Shown: positions 1 through 8,611, counted from the stretch's first letter. The stretch is DNA of 39,273 nt from Lentisphaerota bacterium (GCA_012838435.1 DUPH01000307.1:1-39273); one strand, 5' to 3'. Notes: generated by a model from the letters alone, not told the origin. Translations and numbers: made by a program.

Positions 1-1533
1 CCCATGGCGGTTAGTCTGCCTGCGCGGCTCTTCTACCTTGATCCGAAGGCGGTCAAAAAAGAGCATGACGTGCGTCAGATCGCGCAGAAGGTGGCTCAGC
101 GACTCGACCTGTCCGAGGAGTCAGTACTGGCCCAGTTCAAGCGTACCGACTCGCGCTACATCAAGCTCGGGATCAGTCTGGATGATGAGGTGTTCGAGGC
201 GTTGTCCGATCCTAAGACGATCAGTGGTGTGGCCTCTGAGGATATTGTCATCCGCCGTTACCCGCAAGGCCGACGCATGTCGCATGTGCTGGGCTTTGTG
301 AACAACATGGGCGTCGGCGGAGCGGGCATTGAGCAGCAATTCAACAGCTATCTAACGGGCACGCCCGGCTTGATCGAGGGCGAGAAGGATGCCGGGCGCC
401 GTGAGATTTTCAGCCGCCGTAAAATCCATGTGCCGCCCATCGCGGGCTCGGACATCTATTTGACACTCGATCATCGCATCCAATATGAAGTGGAGCGCGC
501 AATCCAAGAGGTGGTTGAAAAATTTGACGCGCTCTCGGCATGGGCCATCGTGCAGCACATCAGCACTGGAAAGATATTGGCGATGGCCTCCTTTCCAGAT
601 TTCGAGCCGGAAAGATACACGGAAACCACCTTGGACGTCTGGCGCAACAACGCGTTGGCAATTGTCTATGAGCCGGGTTCGATCATGAAGGCGGTGACGG
701 TGGCGGCGCTGCTGAATGAGCGGCTGGCCACTCCCGAGACGGAGTATGAGGTGGGCGAAGGGGTGTGGTTCTATGCCGGCAAGCCGCTCCGCGATCATGT
801 TTACGGCCGCGTCAGCGTGAGTACGGCGCTCAAAAAATCCAGCAACATCGCTTGCGCGAAAATGGGCCTCCGGCTCGGCCCGCAAAAGCTGGAAGCTTAT
901 CTGCGCGCATTCAACTTCGGCAGTAAGCTGGGCATTGAACTGCCCGGCGAGGAGAACGGCATTCTGGCGCGGGCGAAGCAGTGGGACAAGCTTAAGCCCA
1001 CACGTATCCCGATCGGACAGGGTATCGCGGTGACCGGCCTCCAGATGATCAATGCGTATTCCACGCTGGCCAACGACGGACGTATGATGCGGCCGTATGT
1101 GGTTGACCGGATCGTATCACCCAGCGGCGAGGTCATCATGCGCGCCAAGCCCGAGGTTATTGGCTGTCCGGTGCGTCCCGAGGTGGCGCGCGCCGTGCGC
1201 GAGATGCTGACGGGGGTCACCGAAGAGGGGGGCACCGGCAAGCGCGCTTCAGTCAAGGGCTTCTCCATCGCGGGTAAAACCGGCACGGCGCAGAAGGCGG
1301 TGCCCGGAGGATATTCGAGCACCGATTACTACGCCTCTTTTGTGGGTTTCGTACCGGCCAGCAAACCGGTCTTCAGCGTGTTGGTTTCGGTTGAGCGGCC
1401 ACGTCCTCAGCACACGGGCGGTTTTGTGGCGGCCCCGGTCTTCGCTCGGATCGCCACGGCTACCGCGCGGTATCTTGCGCTTGACCCGGACCTGCCCCTT
1501 GACGATGACGACCTGAGATTGGCGCAACCGTAG
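1..1533 (+). CDS. ftsI: FtsI-type peptidoglycan D,D-transpeptidase, 5'-truncated
   Basis: A class B penicillin-binding protein that cross-links septal peptidoglycan in the periplasm. Counting from the Met at position 4, the transpeptidase triad is visible: SIMK (Ser226, Lys229), SSN (279-281) and KTGT (425-428). The reading frame is open to the first base. The first visible residues match the stretch just after the RGxIxDRxG motif of this family, so the transmembrane anchor and true start lie upstream of the window. Residues 1-150 are the dimerisation/pedestal region and 150-500 the catalytic domain. It opens a dcw cluster (murE begins 42 bp later), which favours FtsI over MrdA. The product ends in an acidic tail. 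No PASTA domains are present. Confidence 0.92.
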   Translation, partial: PMAVSLPARLFYLDPKAVKKEHDVRQIAQKVAQRLDLSEESVLAQFKRTDSRYIKLGISLDDEVFEALSDPKTISGVASEDIVIRRYPQGRRMSHVLGFVNNMGVGGAGIEQQFNSYLTGTPGLIEGEKDAGRREIFSRRKIHVPPIAGSDIYLTLDHRIQYEVERAIQEVVEKFDALSAWAIVQHISTGKILAMASFPDFEPERYTETTLDVWRNNALAIVYEPGSIMKAVTVAALLNERLATPETEYEVGEGVWFYAGKPLRDHVYGRVSVSTALKKSSNIACAKMGLRLGPQKLEAYLRAFNFGSKLGIELPGEENGILARAKQWDKLKPTRIPIGQGIAVTGLQMINAYSTLANDGRMMRPYVVDRIVSPSGEVIMRAKPEVIGCPVRPEVARAVREMLTGVTEEGGTGKRASVKGFSIAGKTGTAQKAVPGGYSSTDYYASFVGFVPASKPVFSVLVSVERPRPQHTGGFVAAPVFARIATATARYLALDPDLPLDDDDLRLAQP

Positions 1534-1575
1534 CCTGTGCGACAAACCCCTTTGCGGACAGAGAGAAAGACTTTG

Positions 1576-3057
1576 ATGAAATTTACAGACATTCCAGAGA
1601 TCATCCCGTTCTTGAAAGATAAGCCGCCTGCGCTTGACTTCAGTGGTGTACAAAGCGATTCGCGGCGGGTCAGGCCGGGCGATCTTTTTGTGGCGCTGGT
1701 CGGGAGGCGCGATGACGGCGCGCGCTATGCGGCCGCTGCGTTGGCCAAGGGCGCTGTCGCGGTACTGGCGGAGAAACCGGTGCCGGATGCGTCTAAGCAG
1801 ACGATTTTGGTCAATGATGCTCGCGGCGCACTGGCCTGTCTCGCGGCCGCACTGAACGGCTGGCCTGCAAAGGCACTGCGCGTGTATGGCGTTACCGGTA
1901 CGAACGGCAAGACCACCACCGCTTGGCTGTTGCGCGAATTGCTACGTGCCGGTGGCAACACACCGGGTTTGCTTTCCACCGTGCAGATCGAATATGGCGG
2001 TCGCGCGATTCCGGCCACACGCACCACGCCCGACGCCTGCGAGTTGCAGAGTCTGCTGGCTGCGATGCGGTGCGCCGGTTGTGATTCGGCGGTGATGGAG
2101 GTTTCCTCCCATGCATTGGAACAGCAGCGCACCGCATTCCTGCGTTTCGAAGCCGCCGTCTTTACCAACCTCTCGCAAGACCATCTCGATTATCACGGCT
2201 CGATGGAAGCGTATTTCCAGACCAAGCAACAGTTGTTCAAGCAACTTGCACAAGACCATCCCGGCGCGGCAGCAGTCTGCTGCCTCAATGGCGGTTCCGA
2301 CTACGGCGCGCGCATGGCTGAGTATATCGCAACGCTTCCGCTGCGTTGCGTCACCTGCGGCTTCACGCCGGATGCTGACCTGCGTGCTGAAAACGTGTCG
2401 GTAACGCCCGATGGCAGTCGCTTCACGCTGGTCACGCCGGATGGCGATCGCTGTGAGTTGGACGTGCATCTGGCCGGTCGTTACAACATCGCCAATATGC
2501 TGTGCGCGGCGGGACTCGCCCTTGACGCGGGTGTTTCGCTTGATACTGTGGCTGCAACGCTGGAGCAGGTGCGCCCGCAGTGGGGACGTCTCGAACGTGT
2601 GGCCACCGCGCTACCCGCCGCCGTGTTCGTCGATTACGCGCATACCGACGATGCGTTGTGCAATGTGCTCACCACGCTGCGTGAAATCACGCGCGGCCGC
2701 TTGATTGTTGTTTTTGGATGCGGCGGCGATCGTGATCGTTCCAAGCGTCCGTTGATGGGACGTGTCTGCGCTGAACTTGCCGACTTAGCGGTGGTGACCT
2801 CGGACAATCCGCGCAGCGAAGAGCCGATGGCGATCATCAATGAGATTTTGGCGGGCGTGCCGACCGGCGCGACGGTAGCGGTCGAGCCCGACCGCCGCAT
2901 GGCTATTCGATTGGCGTTGACCGAGGCCGAACCCGACGACGTGGTGCTGGTGGCGGGCAAAGGCCACGAGCCGTTTCAGGAGCTTGCGGATCGCACCGTG
3001 CCGTTCGATGACCGGCGGGTTGTGGCGGAGGAGGCGCGCACGTTAGTTCTCACATGA
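1576..3057 (+). CDS. murE: UDP-MurNAc-L-Ala-D-Glu:meso-diaminopimelate ligase
   Basis: Cytoplasmic Mur ligase that adds the third stem-peptide residue in an ATP-dependent reaction. The ATP loop GTNGKTTT is at residues 108-115. The carbamylated-lysine region is YFQTKQQLF (Lys217), and the C-terminal domain carries GCGGDRDRSKRP (381-392). The motif DNPRSEEP (410-417) is the signature of meso-DAP-specific enzymes, so the peptidoglycan is A1-gamma type. The ATG at 1576 is chosen because it follows a purine-rich GAGAGAAAG stretch and gives 493 aa, the usual length. A GTG at 1537 in the same frame would add 13 residues with no family support. It lies 42 bp after the transpeptidase gene. Confidence 0.95.
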   Translation: MKFTDIPEIIPFLKDKPPALDFSGVQSDSRRVRPGDLFVALVGRRDDGARYAAAALAKGAVAVLAEKPVPDASKQTILVNDARGALACLAAALNGWPAKALRVYGVTGTNGKTTTAWLLRELLRAGGNTPGLLSTVQIEYGGRAIPATRTTPDACELQSLLAAMRCAGCDSAVMEVSSHALEQQRTAFLRFEAAVFTNLSQDHLDYHGSMEAYFQTKQQLFKQLAQDHPGAAAVCCLNGGSDYGARMAEYIATLPLRCVTCGFTPDADLRAENVSVTPDGSRFTLVTPDGDRCELDVHLAGRYNIANMLCAAGLALDAGVSLDTVAATLEQVRPQWGRLERVATALPAAVFVDYAHTDDALCNVLTTLREITRGRLIVVFGCGGDRDRSKRPLMGRVCAELADLAVVTSDNPRSEEPMAIINEILAGVPTGATVAVEPDRRMAIRLALTEAEPDDVVLVAGKGHEPFQELADRTVPFDDRRVVAEEARTLVLT

Positions 3058-3162
3058 AGGTAAGACACGAAGGGCACTAAGGGTTTCTGAGAACACTGCT
3101 CGGTTTTTTTTATCCACAGATGGACACAGATTACGCAGATTTTTTTGGGGGCAGGGCTGGCC

Positions 3163-3190
3163 GCAAGTCGCAAGTCGCGGGTCGCGAGTC
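3163..3190. repeat. Four exact-register heptads (GCAAGTC type)
   Basis: Four consecutive 7-mers begin with GC and end in GTC (GCAAGTC twice, then GCGGGTC and GCGAGTC). The same series, in the same order, occurs at 32399-32426. Confidence 0.8.
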
Positions 3191-3239
3191 AACTTCCCTT
3201 ATTGCGGCCACGCAGTGGCTCGCAATCGTGAGAGTAAAA

Positions 3240-3322
3240 GCACTGCTCTGCTGTTTCACGCGAAGGCGCGAAGGTTGGAGGGCGAGTGTCCCCACGAGCC
3301 GCCTTCCGCTGTGCGGAAGGAT
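3240..3322 (+). repeat. Dispersed hairpin repeat, family C
   Basis: An 83-bp block that runs from GCACTGCTC through a TTCACGCGAAGG segment to the hairpin CCTTCCGC-TGT-GCGGAAGG (3302-3320). Related copies are at 10083-10169 (reverse), 10408-10455 (3' half only) and 25740-25798 (diverged). The segment GGCGAGTG...CACGAGCC can pair with two tandem G/A mismatches, and this is kept in more than one copy. Confidence 0.75.
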
Positions 3323-3373
3323 GGGAGGGACGAGCGTCGCTCGTCCGCGGGCAAGCAGACGCTTGCCCCTCCC
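3323..3373. repeat. Double-hairpin repeat, family B
   Basis: The outer inverted ends GGGAGG (3323-3328) and CCTCCC (3368-3373) enclose two perfect hairpins. One is GGACGAGC/GCTCGTCC with loop GTC (3328-3346). The other is GGGCAAGC/GCTTGCCC with loop AGAC (3349-3368). A related element is at 10480-10522. Confidence 0.8.
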
Positions 3374-3531
3374 TGCGCTTCGCAAGCCCGATGGCAAGAG
3401 TGGAGGGTGGCATCTGGGTGGTGCGCAAAAATGGGAAACGTTGTGGCCTTTGTGCCTTTGTGTGAGGTTGAATTGGGTTGCGGGCTTTGCCCGCATTAGT
3501 TGCTACGTCGGCAGAGTCGGATAATCTGAAC

Positions 3532-4926
3532 ATGTCAAACGGTCAACCACAGGTGTTTGACGCGGCCGAGTTTGCCGCGTGGGCGCACGGCGACGCGCAG
3601 GCGTTGCCGGCGACCTTTTGCGGCGTGACGCAAGATTCGCGGCAGGTGACGCCGGGTTGTCTCTACATCGCTTTGCGCGGCGAACGTTTCGACGGTCACG
3701 ATTTTGTTGCGCAGGCGCTCCAGAAGGGGGCGGCCGCAGCGTTGGTGGAGCGGGCGTGGCGTGCGCCCGAAGAGGCTGCCGGATGGCCGTTGATCCGCGT
3801 GGATGACGCGCGACGTGCGCTGGCCGATGTCGCGCGCGCTTGGCGATTACGGCAGACGGCGCGCATCGTGGGCATCACCGGCAGTTCTGGGAAAACCACA
3901 GTCAAAGAGATGACCGCCGCGCTCTGCAGCGGCGGCGGCTCGGTTTGTGCCACGCGCGGCAATTTGAACAATGAAATCGGGTTGCCGTTAAGCCTGTTGA
4001 CGCTGGGTGCGGAGACGGCGTACGGCATCTTGGAGGTTGGCACGAACCATCCGGGCGAAATCGCGGTGTTGGCCGATGTGCTGCGTCCCGAGATCGCGCT
4101 TATCTCCAGCATCGGAAGCGCTCACATCGAACACTTCGGTTCGCAGGAGGCGATTGCGTTTGAGAAGGGCGAACTGTTGCGCGCGTTGCCGTCCGACGGT
4201 GCGGCGGTGCTCTGTCATGAGACCGCCTGCTTTGAGCGCTTGGCGGCTTGTGCGGCGGCACCGCTCGTGACGACCTCGCTGGTGACGCGCGATGCGGATT
4301 TTTACGGCGAGCCGCTGGATTTGCTGGCGGGCCGGATTCGGGTGTCAGAGCGCGCGACGGGTGCGGAGATCGAGTTGTGTTGCGGCTTGCCCGGCGAACA
4401 CAACGCCTCGAACTTGCTGCTCGCTTTTGCTGCGGCGCGCACGGCGGGTGTATCGGCGGCGGACGCAGCGGAGGGGCTCGCGTGCTTAACCCTTCCAGAG
4501 ATGCGTTGGGCCGTGAGCAAGCGGGAAGGTATCACCGTGGTGAACGACGCTTACAACGCCAATCCACAGAGCATGATCGCGGTGTTGCGCACCTTCATGC
4601 AGATGCCTTGTGACGGTCGGCGGATCGCGGTGTTGGGTGATATGGGAGAATTAGGTGCGCATGCCGAAGCGTTGCATCGCGAAGTGGGGCGCGTGGTGGC
4701 GGCGCTGGCACCGGATGAGATGATCGGCGTGGGGCCGAACACGTCGCGCTACGTGGCGGATGAAGCGGTGAAGTGCGGTTTTCCGGCGGCGCGGATGATG
4801 TGCTGCGCGGACACGGCGGATGCGGCAGCGATTCTGCGCATGCGGGTTCGTGCCGGAGATAACGTGTTACTAAAGGCGTCACGCAAGATGGAGTTGGAGC
4901 GAGTGTTAGATGCATGGACCGTATGA
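3532..4926 (+). CDS. murF: UDP-MurNAc-tripeptide:D-alanyl-D-alanine ligase
   Basis: Cytoplasmic ATP-dependent ligase that completes the UDP-MurNAc-pentapeptide. The N-terminal UDP-binding region contains GVTQDSR (31-37), the ATP loop is GSSGKTT (117-123), and the conserved NDAYNANP motif lies in the C-terminal half. The 464-aa length is normal. The ATG at 3532 is used; the same frame is open upstream to 3478, but that part encodes repeat-derived sequence. The murD start lies inside the murF end (17-bp overlap), so translation is probably coupled. Because of this overlap there is no room for mraY, which commonly sits here in dcw clusters. Confidence 0.95.
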   Translation: MSNGQPQVFDAAEFAAWAHGDAQALPATFCGVTQDSRQVTPGCLYIALRGERFDGHDFVAQALQKGAAAALVERAWRAPEEAAGWPLIRVDDARRALADVARAWRLRQTARIVGITGSSGKTTVKEMTAALCSGGGSVCATRGNLNNEIGLPLSLLTLGAETAYGILEVGTNHPGEIAVLADVLRPEIALISSIGSAHIEHFGSQEAIAFEKGELLRALPSDGAAVLCHETACFERLAACAAAPLVTTSLVTRDADFYGEPLDLLAGRIRVSERATGAEIELCCGLPGEHNASNLLLAFAAARTAGVSAADAAEGLACLTLPEMRWAVSKREGITVVNDAYNANPQSMIAVLRTFMQMPCDGRRIAVLGDMGELGAHAEALHREVGRVVAALAPDEMIGVGPNTSRYVADEAVKCGFPAARMMCCADTADAAAILRMRVRAGDNVLLKASRKMELERVLDAWTV

Positions 4927-6301
4927 CCAGGTGAATGCGCTGGTGCTGGGTGCCGGGGCCAGCGGCGAGGCGGCAGCGCTGCTGTTGGTGTCGCGCGGTG
5001 CGCGTGTGCAGGTGCTGGATGAAGGCGACGGCGCGGCCAGCGCCGTTGTGGCGGAGCGATTGCGCGGTGCCGGGGCCAGCGTACGATTTGGCGTCGGCGA
5101 GTTACCGGACGAGCCGTTTGACGTGTGCGTCACAAGTCCGGGATTTACCATGCAGCATCCGTGGATCGTGGCGTGCCGTACGCGCGGTTTACCGGTCATT
5201 TCAGAGCTGGAATTGGGCGCGCGTTACTGGCCGGGGCGCGTGTTGGCCGTGACCGGCAGCAAGGGCAAGAGTTCGTTGGTCAAGCTCTGCGCGGATACGT
5301 TGAATAGGGCGGGCGTGACCGCGTCGCCAGCCGGCAATTATGGAATTCCACTCAGCAGGCTGGCGTTGGAGCAGCCGGAGTTATGCTGGGCGGTGACGGA
5401 AGTCAGTTCGTTTCAGATGGAGCACACGCGGACATTCAGTCCAGATATTGCGATCCTGCTGAATCTTCAAGTCGACCATCTTGACCGTCATGCGGACATG
5501 GCCGAGTACAAGGCGCTCAAGTTGTCACTGTTTGCCGCCATGCGTTCCGGAAGTGTTGCGCTGTTGCCTGCGGGGTTGACGCATGAAGGACGCATCCCGG
5601 AAGGTGTCGAACTGTTACGCTTCGGGACGGATGCGGGCTGCGACTGGGCCTGTGAAAAACACGCGGTGACGGGTGTGCTGCGCGGCGATGCCCGCAGGGT
5701 CAGCCTGCAGGGGAGTTGGTTTGACAATGCCGTTCTGAGTGCGGCAGCGGCGGCCGGCGTGGCTGCGTTGATTCATGCGGGATTGAGTGATGTGCAGATT
5801 GAGGCCGGTTTGACTTGCTTCGAACCGTTGGCGCACCGCATGCAGACGGTTGCTGTCAGTCGGCAGGGGGTGCGGTACATCAACGACTCCAAGGCCACCA
5901 CGCTGGCGGCGACTGCCGCCGCGTTGCGGATGGCACGGGGACGGGTGCGCTTAATCGCCGGCGGGCTCCTCAAAGAAAAAGAGCTAGATGGCGTAAAAGA
6001 GTTGCTGACACAAACCGTAGAAAAAGTGTATCTTATTGGGCGATGTGCTGAGCAGATGTTTCAGGCGTGGTCGGCGTCCGTCCCTTGTGAGGAGTGCGGC
6101 ACGCTCGAGCGGGCCGTTGACGCCGCCCAGCGCGAGGCACTGCCGGGTGAGATTGTACTGTTGTCGCCGGGCACAGCTAGCTTTGATCAATTTACCAGCT
6201 ATCGGGAAAGGGGAGAACGTTTTACTGAGAGGGTCCGTGCGGTTGCGGATCTTGATGAGCGTTTCTTTTCTGAAGGCAAGAAGGATAAGGAGACACAATG
6301 A
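4910..6301 (+). CDS. murD: UDP-MurNAc-L-alanine:D-glutamate ligase
   Basis: Adds D-glutamate, the second stem residue, in the cytoplasm. It has a Rossmann-like N-terminal UDP-binding domain (LVLGAGASGEAA, 11-23), an ATP loop GSKGKSS at 116-122, EVSSFQ, and NDSKATT in the C-terminal part. The P-loop differs slightly from the common GSNGKST form by an N-to-K and a T-to-S change, while the catalytic Lys-Ser pair is kept. At 463 aa it is a little longer than typical, with a charged tail ending KKDKETQ. The ATG at 4910 has GGAGCGAG upstream; a GTG at 4931 is an alternative. Its stop overlaps the next start as ATGA. Confidence 0.93.
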   Translation: MHGPYDQVNALVLGAGASGEAAALLLVSRGARVQVLDEGDGAASAVVAERLRGAGASVRFGVGELPDEPFDVCVTSPGFTMQHPWIVACRTRGLPVISELELGARYWPGRVLAVTGSKGKSSLVKLCADTLNRAGVTASPAGNYGIPLSRLALEQPELCWAVTEVSSFQMEHTRTFSPDIAILLNLQVDHLDRHADMAEYKALKLSLFAAMRSGSVALLPAGLTHEGRIPEGVELLRFGTDAGCDWACEKHAVTGVLRGDARRVSLQGSWFDNAVLSAAAAAGVAALIHAGLSDVQIEAGLTCFEPLAHRMQTVAVSRQGVRYINDSKATTLAATAAALRMARGRVRLIAGGLLKEKELDGVKELLTQTVEKVYLIGRCAEQMFQAWSASVPCEECGTLERAVDAAQREALPGEIVLLSPGTASFDQFTSYRERGERFTERVRAVADLDERFFSEGKKDKETQ

Positions 6302-7344
6302 ATCGTCAAATCATGCGTATTGCTGCGGGTGCGAATCTGGTGGCGGGATGCCTCCTGCTGCAAGGTTGCGGAATGTTTGGAAAACCGAAGGATCACACCG
6401 TGAGCGAGTTACCGGGTGGTGATCTGCCTCCGGTCGAGGTACAGGTTATAGAACCGGCCGCGTCGGCATCACCGGTTGAGGTGGTGCCAGCGACCGTGGA
6501 GACGGCGCCTGTCGCGCTGCCGCCGGTGGCGAGTACAACGCCCTACACGATTCAGAAGGGCGACACGATTTCTGCGGTGGCCTACAAGTACAACCTGCGC
6601 TGGCAGGATGTGGTAGCGGTCAACCCCGGGATCTCGCCGAACCGTCTGCGTATCGGTCAAGTGATTCAGCTTCCGGGTCAGATTGATCTGGGGCAGGTGC
6701 GTACGGTGCCGGCGACGACACCGAAAGCGCCTCGCGCGAGCGCGCCCAAGGTCTCCGCTCCGAAGGCGACGGCTGCGCCTGCTTCGGGCTCCACCACCAT
6801 CTATGTGGTCAAGCCGGGTGATTCGCTCTCCGTGATTGCCCACCGGCACGGTGTCAAGACTGCGGACCTGCGCGCGGCGAACGGGATTAAGGGCGACAAA
6901 ATCCTCGTCGGTCAGAAGCTGAAGATTGTGGGCGCGACCAAGACGCCTGCCGGAACGACATCAGCCAAGGCTGCGGCACCCAAGGCCGCCGCGCCGAAGA
7001 TGGCTGCGCCGAAGGCAACGGCCTCGACACCCAAGACCGAAACGAAGCCCCAAGCGACTGTTGCGACACCGCCGCCTGCTCCGGCTGCTACCGCCGAGAC
7101 TGTTGCGCCCGCTCCGGTTGAGAGCGCGCCTGTGAAGGTGGAGACCACCGCTGCCCCCGCGACGGTATCTCCGGTTGCCGCTGATCCGAATGTCCAGACC
7201 TACACGGTCAAAGAAGGCGAGGATCTGTATGCGGTCGCGATCCGCTGGGGTGTCAGCCCGAGCGATCTGAAGTCGTTGAACAACCTGACCGGTTCGGAAC
7301 TGAAGGCTGGTTCCGTCCTGAAGATCCCTGGCGGCGTAAGATAA
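6298..7344 (+). CDS. Triple-LysM lipoprotein within the dcw cluster
   Basis: A predicted peptidoglycan-binding lipoprotein of 348 aa. The signal peptide ends in the lipobox LQGC (Cys24); VAGC (Cys18) is a less likely alternative because its hydrophobic core would be short. Three LysM domains lie at about 81-126, 167-212 and 301-346. They are joined by long linkers rich in Pro, Ala, Thr and Lys that resemble periplasm-spanning spacers. No catalytic domain (amidase, peptidase M23, NlpC) is present. The gene is translationally coupled to murD by a 4-bp ATGA overlap and precedes ftsW by 17 bp. It is therefore probably made with the septal wall machinery. A role as a cell-wall tether or division-site factor is inferred. 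Confidence 0.88.
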   Translation: MNRQIMRIAAGANLVAGCLLLQGCGMFGKPKDHTVSELPGGDLPPVEVQVIEPAASASPVEVVPATVETAPVALPPVASTTPYTIQKGDTISAVAYKYNLRWQDVVAVNPGISPNRLRIGQVIQLPGQIDLGQVRTVPATTPKAPRASAPKVSAPKATAAPASGSTTIYVVKPGDSLSVIAHRHGVKTADLRAANGIKGDKILVGQKLKIVGATKTPAGTTSAKAAAPKAAAPKMAAPKATASTPKTETKPQATVATPPPAPAATAETVAPAPVESAPVKVETTAAPATVSPVAADPNVQTYTVKEGEDLYAVAIRWGVSPSDLKSLNNLTGSELKAGSVLKIPGGVR

Positions 7345-7361
7345 CAGCGAGAGGCTGAGAC

Positions 7362-8510
7362 ATGCGTACGACGCTGATGGCGTTGGCTCTCGTCGTCCTG
7401 TCGCTGCTGGGTTTCGGGATTGTTTTGCTGGCAACGGCCAGTTCAGTGCGGGCGCAGGGTCTTTACGGCGACCCGCACTTCTTTGTTAACCGTCAGTTGA
7501 TATGGATGGTCTTGGCTCTCGGCGTGGCTTGGGCTGCCTCCCGGTTTGATTACCACTGGTGGAAAGAGACTCCGGCGCTGAGCATCGGGCTTTATCTGTT
7601 TGTGGTGCTGGCGCTGATGCTGGTTTTCGTGCCGGGGATCGGTGTCAAGGTCAAAGGCAGTTACCGCTGGCTAGGCTTTGGGCCGTTCCGTGTGCAGCCG
7701 AGCGAATTCGCGAAGTTCATGACGGTGGTGGTGATGAGCGTCTGGATGGATCGCATCGGGCGCTGCGTACGTCAATTCTGGAAGGGTGCGGTCATTCCAG
7801 TGCTCGGCTTCGGAGTGATCGCAGCGTTGCTTGTACTCGAACCCGATTTCGGCGCGACGATGGTGGTCTGCGTGGTCGGCGGACTGCTGATGTTTGTGGC
7901 CGGTACCCGAATCATCTATCTGCTGGGTTTTGGTGCGGCGGGGATTGCTGTGGTCGGTACCTTCGTGCTCGCCAATGCCAACCGCATGGAACGCATCAGG
8001 GCCTGGCTGCATGGTGAGGAGAGCGGTTCGGCCGCTGCCTACCAGTTGAAGCAGGCGCTCATCGCCTTCGAGAACGGCGGGCCTTGGGGTGTCGGGTTCA
8101 ACCAGAGCATCCAGAAGTACAACTATCTGCCCGAGGCACACACTGACTTCATCTTTGCGATCGGTGGCGAAGAGTTCGGGTTCCTGTTTTCAATCGGCGT
8201 CTTGTTGGCCTTCGTGCTCATTCTCGTGTGCGGCATCCGCATCAGTCAGCGCGCCCCCGACCGGCTCGGACGCATGCTGGCTTTCGGCATGACGGTGCTG
8301 CTCGTCTTTCAGGCGGGCTTCAACATCGGCGTCGTAACCGGTTGCCTGCCCACCAAAGGACTAGCATTGCCGTTCATGAGTTACGGGGGCACAAACCTGA
8401 TCACCGCGATGTTGGCTGTGGGAACTCTGGTGAACATCGGGCGGCACGTCGATGTGTCTGACGAACGCATGCACACGCAGGTCGTCAAGAACGCGACGAT
8501 TAAGCTGTAG
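7362..8510 (+). CDS. ftsW: SEDS-family peptidoglycan glycosyltransferase FtsW
   Basis: An integral membrane SEDS polymerase that uses lipid II at the septum together with a class B penicillin-binding protein. The 382-aa product has about ten hydrophobic segments. Family motifs seen are KGSYRWL...RVQPSEFAK (98-118), EPDFG (160-164), PEAHTDFIFA with the presumed catalytic Asp262 in the large periplasmic loop, and LPFMSYGGTNL near the C-terminus. AGAGG upstream supports the ATG at 7362. Sequence alone does not separate FtsW from RodA cleanly, but the position after murD and the partner transpeptidase at the cluster start favour FtsW. It is the last gene of the cluster, and a hairpin follows. Confidence 0.9.
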   Translation: MRTTLMALALVVLSLLGFGIVLLATASSVRAQGLYGDPHFFVNRQLIWMVLALGVAWAASRFDYHWWKETPALSIGLYLFVVLALMLVFVPGIGVKVKGSYRWLGFGPFRVQPSEFAKFMTVVVMSVWMDRIGRCVRQFWKGAVIPVLGFGVIAALLVLEPDFGATMVVCVVGGLLMFVAGTRIIYLLGFGAAGIAVVGTFVLANANRMERIRAWLHGEESGSAAAYQLKQALIAFENGGPWGVGFNQSIQKYNYLPEAHTDFIFAIGGEEFGFLFSIGVLLAFVLILVCGIRISQRAPDRLGRMLAFGMTVLLVFQAGFNIGVVTGCLPTKGLALPFMSYGGTNLITAMLAVGTLVNIGRHVDVSDERMHTQVVKNATIKL

Positions 8511-8518
8511 CACCCTTG

Positions 8519-8536
8519 TCTCACTGGTCGGTGAGA
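8519..8536 (+). terminator. Hairpin after ftsW
   Basis: TCTCAC-TGGTCG-GTGAGA forms a 6-bp stem with a 6-nt loop, 8 bp after the ftsW stop. A moderately T-rich stretch follows, but not a clean T-run, so it would be a weak intrinsic terminator. Confidence 0.35.
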
Positions 8537-8538
8537 TA

Positions 8539-8611
8539 AGGTTTGGTTTCAGGTTACTGGTTTCAAGGTTTCATGCTTCGGCGTTGAGCGCAAATCTCAA
8601 ATCCCAAATCC
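8539..8611. repeat. Two short heptad arrays
   Basis: 8539-8566 reads as AGGTTTG, GTTTCAG, GTTACTG, GTTTCAA. 8591-8611 reads as three CAAATCT/CAAATCC units. The reverse complement of the second type recurs at 32320-32340. The gap between ftsW and the next gene (8511-8696) otherwise holds only a possible displaced coding tail on the minus strand (8612-8700). Confidence 0.6.

Larger units (their letters stand above)
3058..3531. other. Repeat-filled gap inside the dcw cluster
   Basis: 474 bp separate murE from murF and contain no convincing gene. The order is: an ACACGAAGGGCACTAAGG-type stretch (3065-3082), a T-run, a heptad array (3163-3190), a degraded copy of the hairpin seen intact at 32426-32456, a hairpin repeat (3240-3322), a double-hairpin repeat (3323-3373), then low-complexity sequence. 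Short ORFs crossing it on both strands are translations of these repeats. The first half matches 32304-32456 closely, so this is a composite repeat block found at two loci. Confidence 0.75.

Noticed and set aside
3120-3524. Overlapping short frames on both strands between murE and murF
   Set aside because: Their products are translations of hairpin and heptad repeats that recur elsewhere in non-coding gaps.
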